This document shows positions 56,931-64,000 of a stretch of DNA of 64,000 nt, piece after piece (position 1 is the stretch's first letter; every line of letters begins with the position of its first letter). The notes below the pieces were generated by a model. The model was not told the DNA's origin. It did not search any database and saw only the letters and a program-made list of their open reading frames with translations. The stretch covers positions 6,014,001 to 6,078,000 of the forward strand of contig NZ_CP028158.1 in the NCBI RefSeq assembly GCF_003030345.1. Reading direction: 5' to 3'. The stretch is from Plantactinospora sp. BC1. Its GTDB lineage: Bacteria; Actinomycetota; Actinomycetes; Mycobacteriales; Micromonosporaceae. A program made the translations under genes and the position numbers.

Positions 56931-56951
56931 GCCGCCGCACGACCCGGCGGC
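56931..56951 (+). promoter_or_regulatory. Leader hairpin upstream of the ABC-F gene
   Basis: GCCGCCG/CGGCGGC arms with a 7-base loop lie 28 bases before the ABC-F ATG. A three-codon frame ATG-ATC-AGG-TGA at 56901-56912 precedes it. The arrangement could be an attenuator but may be chance. Confidence 0.3.
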
Positions 56952-56979
56952 CGATCCGTCGACGACCGGAGTCGCTCCC

Positions 56980-58611
<1,632 letters not shown>

Positions 58612-58703
58612 CCCGAAAAGCACCACGGCGCCGGTTTGCGATTCGGCCGGATCGCACCGATCGCGGGTCGCGCCGATCGAATTCAGAAGGAAGGAAAACC
58701 GAA

Positions 58704-59600
58704 ATGACATCTTCGCGTCATCCGTCGGTACGGGAGTTTCCGATAGCCGATCCCAGCGCCGGCCCGTACGGCTTGACCGTCGGGCCGGACGGCGCAATAT
58801 GGGTCACCCTGGTGCATGCCGGGGAAATCATCCGAATGACCCCCGATGGGGAGGTACGACGTCACCCACTCGACGGATCGGGGAGCCGCCCCTGCGTCAT
58901 CGCCCCGGGACCGGACGGTGCGCTCTGGTTCACCCGGTCCCAGGACCACCGGATCGGGCGGATCTCCCTCGCCGGGCAGCTCACCTCGTACCCGATCCCG
59001 TCGCCGGCCGGCGGCCCGTACGGCATCACCGCCGGGCCGGACGGCGCGCTCTGGTTCACCGAGATGAACACCGACCGGATAGGTCGGATCGACCCCGACG
59101 GCAGGATCGAGGAGTATCCGCTGCCCGGGACGGGTGCGTTCCCCTCGATGATCACCACCGGTGCCGACGGGGCACTCTGGTTCACCCTCAACCAGGCGAA
59201 CGCGGTCGGCCGGATCGAGGTCGACGGCGAACTCACCCTGCACCCGCTGCCGACGGCCGGCGCCGGACCGGTCGGCATCACCGCCGGCGCCGACGGCGCG
59301 GTCTGGTTCGTCGAGATCGCCGCCGGTCAGCTCGGCCGGATCACCCCGGACGGAAAGATCACCGAGATTCCGCTACCGGACCGGGCCGCCCGGTCGCACG
59401 CGATCGCCGCCGCACCGGACGGGAGCCACTGGTTCACCGAGTGGGGCGCCAACCGGGTCGGGCACCTCGGCGCGGACGGCACGATCCGGGAGTACGACCT
59501 GCCGACGCCGGGGTCGGAGCCGCACGGGATCGCCGTCGGCCCGGACGGGGTGGTCTGGGTCGCCCTGGAGATCGGCAGCGTCGCCCGGCTCACGCCGTAG
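58704..59600 (+). CDS. vgb: Virginiamycin B lyase (streptogramin B lyase)
   Basis: The 298-residue protein starts at ATG 58704, preceded by GAAGGAAGG. It is a seven-bladed beta-propeller with regular repeats around GPDGALWFTE. Residues expected for the lyase are present: His232 (ARSHAI), Glu272 and His274 (SEPHGI), Glu289 (VALEIG), and a tyrosine at 22 (PYGLTV). Vgb linearises streptogramin B depsipeptides by cleaving the thrC-lactone ester through elimination, needing Mg2+. It lies 92 bases after the ABC-F gene in the same direction and is probably co-transcribed. Confidence 0.9.
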   Translation: MTSSRHPSVREFPIADPSAGPYGLTVGPDGAIWVTLVHAGEIIRMTPDGEVRRHPLDGSGSRPCVIAPGPDGALWFTRSQDHRIGRISLAGQLTSYPIPSPAGGPYGITAGPDGALWFTEMNTDRIGRIDPDGRIEEYPLPGTGAFPSMITTGADGALWFTLNQANAVGRIEVDGELTLHPLPTAGAGPVGITAGADGAVWFVEIAAGQLGRITPDGKITEIPLPDRAARSHAIAAAPDGSHWFTEWGANRVGHLGADGTIREYDLPTPGSEPHGIAVGPDGVVWVALEIGSVARLTP

Positions 59601-59673
59601 CGGAGGTTGGGGTTCGGCACCCGCCGGTCGTGGCTGTCCGGGGCGGCTGGTCGGACCCGGCGGCGGCCGGGCG

Positions 59674-59758
59674 GCCACCCGCCGGCCCAATCTCGACGGG
59701 CCGCCACCCGCTGGCCCAACCTCGACGGGCCGCCACGCCGGCCCAACCTCGACAGGTC
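59674..59758. repeat. Three direct repeats of 27-29 bp
   Basis: Copies at 59674-59702, 59703-59731 and 59732-59758 share GCCACCCGC(C/T)GGCCCAA and following bases. They lie in the spacer after vgb and the last copy runs into the stop codon of the small membrane protein gene. Confidence 0.8.
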
Positions 59759-59915
59759 ACCGCCGCTGGCTCGCCCGGCGCCGGTCGGCGTCCTCGATCG
59801 CATGACGTACCGCCAGCCGGATCACCCAGTACAGTGCCCCGAACATGACCACGGTCAGCGCGAGATAGACGGTGAGCACGAAGAGCAGTTCGGGGATCTG
59901 GCCGCTGGAACCCAT
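59757..59915 (-). CDS. Small single-pass membrane protein (52 residues)
   Basis: The product begins MGSSGQIPELLFVLTVYLAL and continues TVVMFGALYWVIRLAVRHAI before a basic/acidic tail EDADRRRASQRR. One long hydrophobic helix with a charged C-terminus is a classic small membrane protein profile. TAGCGT lies seven bases before the ATG and no Shine-Dalgarno is visible, so a leaderless message is likely. It is downstream of the CadD-like gene in the same direction. Function unknown. Confidence 0.6.
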   Translation of the reverse strand: MGSSGQIPELLFVLTVYLALTVVMFGALYWVIRLAVRHAIEDADRRRASQRR

Positions 59916-60010
59916 GCGCAGACGCTAGGCCAGCCCGGCCGTTGCCGCCGCCCCACACCCACGAGCGGACGCCTTCGTTGCCACCCGGACGCGTCCGCAC
60001 GCCTGACCGG

Positions 60011-60619
60011 TCAACCCGCGAGTCGGCCGAGTACGCCGGACTCGACCACGATCACCGTACCGATCAGCATGAAGACGACCGGCACGATCCAGTGCCCGAA
60101 GCGTCGTACCAGGTCGACGACCCTCTGGTGTGAGCCGAGCCAGGACCCGGCCAGACACCAGGCCGCGACCCCGACGGCGAAGACCGCCACGGTGAGCAGG
60201 CTGTCGGCGACGCCGATCGTGCGAAACGTCGGCGTGTAGACGGAGAGGTTGTCGGCGCCGTTCGCCACCGTCACCCCGATCACCGAGAAGAGGCCGGTGG
60301 ACACCACGGGTGACGGCGCTTCGACCTCGCCCCGGGCCCGCAGCGCCGGGACGAGACCACGCACCCCGAGGGCGAACGGGACCAGGCCGAGCAGCCCCAC
60401 CCATCGGTCCGGCACGATCGTCAGCCCGAGTGCGGCGACGGCGGAGACGAGGACCAGGACGGCGATCCCGGCGTACTGGCCGACCCAGATCTGCCACGGT
60501 CGCGGCCGGCCCGCCGCGCGGGCGGAGAGGAAGAGCACGGTCAACACGATGATGTCGTCGACGTTCGTACCGGCGAAGAGCCCGACCGCCGCGAGCAGCG
60601 TCCCGACCAGATCCCCCAC
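60011..60619 (-). CDS. CadD-like cadmium resistance / cation transporter
   Basis: I start at GTG 60619 (202 residues), just before the first membrane helix; a GTG at 60661 is also possible. The protein has five to six hydrophobic helices and the CadD family signature near the N-terminus (LFAGTNVDDIIVLTVLFL), the central GLLGLVPFALGVRGLVPALR and a repeat of the motif at VTVANGADNLSVYTPTF. CadD proteins are described as cadmium resistance or cation efflux proteins; the true substrate here is not provable. It lies 76 bases downstream of the unknown membrane protein gene. Confidence 0.75.
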   Translation of the reverse strand: MGDLVGTLLAAVGLFAGTNVDDIIVLTVLFLSARAAGRPRPWQIWVGQYAGIAVLVLVSAVAALGLTIVPDRWVGLLGLVPFALGVRGLVPALRARGEVEAPSPVVSTGLFSVIGVTVANGADNLSVYTPTFRTIGVADSLLTVAVFAVGVAAWCLAGSWLGSHQRVVDLVRRFGHWIVPVVFMLIGTVIVVESGVLGRLAG

Positions 60620-60695
60620 GCGCAGGGACTCTACGGGCCAGAAGCGCCGCGCTCCCGGCACGGCCGGGTTCGAGGCGCTCGTTGCAGGGCAGTGA

Positions 60696-61580
60696 TCAGG
60701 TCGGGCCGGCGGCGGTCCGGGCGGCGCGGAGGGCGCCGACGGCGAGCAGCAGCGGCCCGGCGAGCGTCAGCGCGGCCAGCAGCGCCGCCGACACGTCGAC
60801 CAGATCGGCCAGCGAGGTGGCCACGCCGACCGACAGGAAGACGCCGTGATCCGGGTTGGCGAACGACCACCAGGCCGACCAATCGCCGACGAGATCCTCG
60901 AAGGCGAGCGCCGCCGAGACCGTGACCAGCAGCGCTCCGAGCGGTACGAGGCCGGTCCGGTCGGCACGCGACGCCGACACTGCCAGCACGGCCGCCGCCG
61001 CGAGGGTGGCCAGCAGCGCCGGCCAGCCGGCTCCGAGCAGGCCGAGCAGCGGGTCGCCGTCGATCCGGGACCAGACGTCCGCACCGACGACCACGAGCAG
61101 GAGTACGGCGACACCTCTCGCCAGTACCGTGGCCCTCGGCCGCTGCCGGACCGGCAGCGCGAGTACGGCCACGGCGAGGCAGAGGACACCGAGCAGCAGC
61201 GCCACGCAGGCGAGCCGTTCCTGGTCGAGTGCCTGCCGCCACTGGTCGAGTACCGGCTGTGGCAGCGTCGGCCGCCCGGTCGACCCGGCAGTACCGTCCA
61301 GCGGCGTGTAGAACGGGATCAGCAGGTTGCGAGGGGCCGGTTGGCCGGAGTCCCGCCACAGTTCCACCGCCGTGGGGAGCGCGAGCAGGGCGATGCCGGC
61401 GGCGAGCGCCGGTCGTACCCGTGGCGCTGCCGGACCGGCGACCAGGACGTACCCGACCAGCGCGGCCGACGCGACGAGCGCGGCCTGGGCGGCGGCGCGG
61501 TCGGCGGAGACCAGCGCTGCCAGGGCCGACAGCGTGCCGGCAGCGACGAAGACCGTCAACAGGACACGCGTGGGGCGCAC
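60696..61580 (-). CDS. Integral membrane protein of unknown function
   Basis: The 294-residue protein starts at GTG 61580 and has seven or eight hydrophobic helices (TRVLLTVFVAAGTLSALAAL; ACVALLLGVLCLAVAVLALP; WPALLATLAAAAVLAVSASR). A roughly 45-residue soluble loop (RDSGQPAPRNLLIPFYTPLD and following) lies between helices. I do not recognise the family. It begins 9 bases after the ECF sigma gene stop, so it is very probably in the same operon. Confidence 0.65.
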   Translation of the reverse strand: MRPTRVLLTVFVAAGTLSALAALVSADRAAAQAALVASAALVGYVLVAGPAAPRVRPALAAGIALLALPTAVELWRDSGQPAPRNLLIPFYTPLDGTAGSTGRPTLPQPVLDQWRQALDQERLACVALLLGVLCLAVAVLALPVRQRPRATVLARGVAVLLLVVVGADVWSRIDGDPLLGLLGAGWPALLATLAAAAVLAVSASRADRTGLVPLGALLVTVSAALAFEDLVGDWSAWWSFANPDHGVFLSVGVATSLADLVDVSAALLAALTLAGPLLLAVGALRAARTAAGPT

Positions 61581-61589
61581 GGTCAGCGA

Positions 61590-62780
61590 TCATTCCATAG
61601 ATGGGTCGCGACGGGTGCCGCCCTCGATCCCTACCCCTGCCGACCGGCGGGTGTTGAGGCGGGCGGCCTGCCGCATCAGGTGGTCGCGCTCGGCGAGGTT
61701 GGCTGCCTTTCGGGCCGCCTCGGCGTAGAGCCGCGCCGCCGTCGCCGGGTCGCCGTCGCGCTCGTGCAGATACGCCGCCACCGCCGTGTGGCGGGGCAGC
61801 GAGTCGTCCAGCGCCGCGAGCGCCGCCAACCCGGCACGCGCTCCGTCCGCCTCGCCGACGGCGACCGCCCGGTTGAGCCGCACGACGGGGCTGTCGGTCA
61901 GCCGCGCGAGTTCGTCGTACCACTCGACGATCTGCACCCAGTCGGTCTCCTCGGCGGTGGGCGCGTCGGCGTGCAGTGCCGCGATGGCCGCCTGGGCCTG
62001 GAACTCGCCCAGCCGGTCGCGGGCGAGGGCCGCCTGGAGGATCTCCACGCCCTCGGCGATCATTGTGGTGTCCCACCGGCCGCGGTCCTGCTCGGCCAGC
62101 GGCACCAGGCTGCCGTCGGGCGCGGTCCGGGTGGCGCGCCGGGCGTGGTGCAGCAGCATGAGGGCGAGCAGTCCCGCCACCTCGGGGTGGTCGATCGCGG
62201 CCGCGAGCTGCCGGGTCAGCCGGACGGCCTCGGCGGCGAGGTCGACGTCGCCGGAGTAGCCCTCGTTGAAGACCAGGTAGAGGACGCGCAGCACGGTGGC
62301 GACGTCGCCGGGCTGGTCGAACCGTACCCCCGAGACGGTGCGCTTGGCCCGGCTGATCCGCTGCGCCATGGTCGCCTCCGGCACCAGGTACGCCTGGGCG
62401 ATCTGGCGGGTGGTCAGCCCGCCGACGGCACGCAGCGTGAGCGCGACCGCCGACGACGGCGTCAGCGACGGGTGGGCGCAGAGGAAGTAGAGCTGGAGCG
62501 TGTCGTCCACCACGGGCACGGGCCCGGGCGCCGGCTCCTCGTCGAGGAGGTCCTCACGACGGCGGCGGGCGGCGTCCGCCCGGTTCGCGTCGAGGAACCG
62601 GCGCCAGGCCACGGTGACCAGCCAGCCCTTCGGGTCCCGGGGCGGATCGGCCGCCCAGGTCCGGACCGCGTCGACCAGCGCGTCCTGTACGGCATCCTCG
62701 GCCGCCGCGAAGTCGGCCCCGCGGCGGACGAGGATGCCGAGCACGCTCGGGGTGAGGCTCCGGATCAGGGCCTCGTTCAT
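61590..62780 (-). CDS. ECF RNA polymerase sigma factor, ECF42-like with C-terminal TPR-like extension
   Basis: The 396-residue protein has sigma region 2 (LVRRGADFAAAEDAVQDALV, DPKGWLVTVAWRRFLDANRA) and region 4 (LTLRAVGGLTTRQIAQAYLV, EATMAQRISRAKRTV). About 220 further residues form the DUF6596/TPR-like region (VLYLVFNEGYSGD, LNRAVAVGEADGARAGLAAL). This architecture plus an adjacent DGPF/YCII gene is the ECF42 group, in which the C-terminal extension rather than an anti-sigma factor is implicated in control. It starts 7 bases after the YCII gene. Confidence 0.9.
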   Translation of the reverse strand: MNEALIRSLTPSVLGILVRRGADFAAAEDAVQDALVDAVRTWAADPPRDPKGWLVTVAWRRFLDANRADAARRRREDLLDEEPAPGPVPVVDDTLQLYFLCAHPSLTPSSAVALTLRAVGGLTTRQIAQAYLVPEATMAQRISRAKRTVSGVRFDQPGDVATVLRVLYLVFNEGYSGDVDLAAEAVRLTRQLAAAIDHPEVAGLLALMLLHHARRATRTAPDGSLVPLAEQDRGRWDTTMIAEGVEILQAALARDRLGEFQAQAAIAALHADAPTAEETDWVQIVEWYDELARLTDSPVVRLNRAVAVGEADGARAGLAALAALDDSLPRHTAVAAYLHERDGDPATAARLYAEAARKAANLAERDHLMRQAARLNTRRSAGVGIEGGTRRDPSME

Positions 62781-62787
62781 CTGTCGG

Positions 62788-63195
62788 TCACTCCGTGATG
62801 GTCGGCGGCTCGGTCAGGAAGGGGCGCAGCTCGAGCCACTCGTGGATCGGCTTCCCGCCGGCCCCGGGAGCCGCCGACAGCTCCCCGGCCAGTTCGACGG
62901 CGCGCTCGTAGCTGTCGACGTCAATCACCATCCAGCCGGCGATCAGGTCCTTGGTCTCGGCGAACGGGCCGTCGGTGACCGGCGGGCGCCCCTCACCGTC
63001 GTACCTGACGAACGTCCCCTCGGGGGCGAGCGCCTGACCGTCGACGTACTCGCCGGTCTCCTCCAGCCGGGCCGCGAAGTCGCTCATGTACTGCACGTGC
63101 GCCGTGATCTCCTCCGGCGTCCACTTCTCCATCGGTACGTCGTTGACCGCAGCCGGAGCGCCACGGTAGTGCTTGAGCAGCAGATACTTGGCCAT
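62788..63195 (-). CDS. YCII/DGPF domain protein, ECF42 partner
   Basis: The 135-residue protein starts at ATG 63195 with GAGGAGAAA upstream. It begins MAKYLLLKHYRGAPAAVNDV and contains the family signature VTDGPFAETKDLIAGWMVID. YCII-related proteins have a ferredoxin-like fold and unknown activity; DGPF members are found next to ECF42 sigma genes. It is the first gene of the YCII-ECF-membrane protein operon. Confidence 0.85.
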   Translation of the reverse strand: MAKYLLLKHYRGAPAAVNDVPMEKWTPEEITAHVQYMSDFAARLEETGEYVDGQALAPEGTFVRYDGEGRPPVTDGPFAETKDLIAGWMVIDVDSYERAVELAGELSAAPGAGGKPIHEWLELRPFLTEPPTITE

Positions 63196-63398
63196 CGTGT
63201 TTCTCCTCGGTACCGGTGTGCGACCCATTCTGGCCGCGTTCACAGCCGGGGACGGAGCAGGTCACCGGTTCTCGACATCGCCGTCGGAATTTTCTGTCCC
63301 CGATTTCCGAGCCCCCGGCCGGCCGTGCGCCCGCCGTCGGGGCGGCCCCGGCGCGGGACGGGAGCGCGGGACAGTCGACCACCAGGCACAATCCGGCG

Positions 63399-63902
63399 GT
63401 GCCGATCTCGATCTCGAACTACCGGGACCTCTTCGCGGACATCCGCAGACGACCCGGAATGTGGCTCATCCGGGCGGACTTCGCCAGCGTCGTGTCGTTC
63501 GTCGACGGCTGCAACGAGGGAAACGCCCGAGCCCTGCTGACCGGCTTCCAGCCCTGGCTGGTGACCCGGGCCGGCTGCCTGGACAACCACCTCTGGTGGA
63601 GCATCGTCGCTCACCTGACCGAACCCGTCGGCGCCAAGAACGTCCGCGACCTGGACCCCGAGCTTGACGCCCGGGCCGTCGAGACGCTGTTCGACCTCCT
63701 CGACGAATTCCTGGAGCTCCGCGACGAGCACGACGGCCTGCGCCGCGTCTACGCCGTACACGAAGAGTGGCGCCGCCTGCGCGGACAGGCCGGCTGCGGC
63801 GCCACCAGCGCGCCCGGCTGCCCGACCGTGCCCTGGCCCAGAGCCGCGAGCCGGAGCGGGCGGGGTTCAGGGTTACCGCAGCGGCCGGAACGCGGCGCGT
63901 AG
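63399..63902 (+). CDS. Conserved hypothetical protein
   Basis: The 167-residue product starts at GTG 63399 (PISISNYRDLFADIRRRPGM); the open frame upstream overlaps the divergent region and is unsupported. The first 130 residues look like a folded alpha-rich domain (VVSFVDGCNEGNARALLTGF, CLDNHLWWSIVAHL, ETLFDLLDEFLELRDEHDGL). The last 30 are low-complexity and overlap the converging hydrolase gene. I do not recognise a functional family. No Shine-Dalgarno is seen before the GTG. Confidence 0.55.
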   Translation: MPISISNYRDLFADIRRRPGMWLIRADFASVVSFVDGCNEGNARALLTGFQPWLVTRAGCLDNHLWWSIVAHLTEPVGAKNVRDLDPELDARAVETLFDLLDEFLELRDEHDGLRRVYAVHEEWRRLRGQAGCGATSAPGCPTVPWPRAASRSGRGSGLPQRPERGA

Positions 63903-64000
63903 TTCGGTGGAGAAGAGTTCCGGTTCCTCCCAGGCGGCGAAGTGGCCGCCGCTGCCGACCTCGTTGAAGTACGCGAGGTCGGGGTAGACCGTCTCGGCCC
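63874..64000 (-). CDS. Alpha/beta hydrolase, C-terminal fragment (epoxide hydrolase-like)
   Basis: The right edge cuts this gene; 41 C-terminal residues are visible (TVYPDLAYFNEVGSGGHFAA, WEEPELFSTELRAAFRPLR). The GGHFAAWEEP segment is the catalytic-histidine region of epoxide hydrolase-like alpha/beta hydrolases. Its TAA (63876-63874) overlaps the 3' end of the converging gene by 29 bases. Subfamily and substrate cannot be read from this fragment. Confidence 0.7.

Overview
The window is a roughly 70% G+C actinobacterial chromosome segment. Leaderless or GTG/TTG starts, Ala/Pro/Arg-rich proteins, a DUF1707 gene beside infA, and the order tRNA-Thr, tRNA-Met, rpmG, hadA-like, hadB-like, tRNA-Trp, secE all point to a high-GC actinomycete. 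Overall gene content resembles Micromonosporaceae (Micromonospora or Plantactinospora type). That family placement is inference from gene order and composition, not from a database match.

Layout. (1) 1-5.8 kb: a probable lipid-linked sugar locus. A polyprenyl-phosphate sugar transferase (cut by the window edge) and a multi-pass GT39-like glycosyltransferase read rightwards. A flippase-like membrane protein, a GT4 glycosyltransferase and a SAM methyltransferase read leftwards as an overlapping operon. (2) 5.9-11.4 kb: an ABC-F ATPase, an RsmC-like rRNA methyltransferase and a 981-residue proline-rich single-pass membrane protein. (3) 11.4-52.9 kb: the housekeeping translation and transcription supercluster, transcribed right to left. 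In transcription order it is tRNA-Thr, tRNA-Met, rpmG, two MaoC hydratase-like genes, tRNA-Trp, secE-nusG-rplK-rplA, an ABC transporter pair, rplJ-rplL, rpoB-rpoC, two small membrane-protein genes, rpsL-rpsG-fusA-tuf, the S10/spc operon rpsJ to rplO, then secY-adk-map-DUF1707-infA-rpmJ-rpsM-rpsK-rpsD-rpoA-rplQ-truA. (4) 53-55.8 kb: a GAF-GGDEF-EAL membrane regulator with a small membrane protein gene upstream. (5) 56.2-59.6 kb: a TetR regulator divergent from an antibiotic-type ABC-F gene and a virginiamycin B lyase gene. (6) 59.7-64 kb: a 52-residue membrane protein, a CadD-like transporter, an integral membrane protein, an ECF42-type sigma factor with its DGPF/YCII partner, an unknown gene, and the C-terminal end of an alpha/beta hydrolase.

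Regulatory structure is readable in several places. Strong hairpin terminators follow rpoC, tuf, rplO and rplA. Vegetative-type promoters lie before rpsL, rpoB, infA, tRNA-Trp and tRNA-Thr, several with TACACT or TACTCT -10 boxes. An attenuator-like leader precedes rplJ, and an identical 20-nt element occurs in the leaders of rpsL and rpsJ. The most unusual items are that shared leader element, a tandem duplication that appears to have pulled apart a former rplF/rplR stop-start overlap, the ABC-F plus Vgb streptogramin-resistance pair, and the ABC transporter pair embedded between rplA and rplJ. No CRISPR array, insertion sequence, prophage or integrase was seen.
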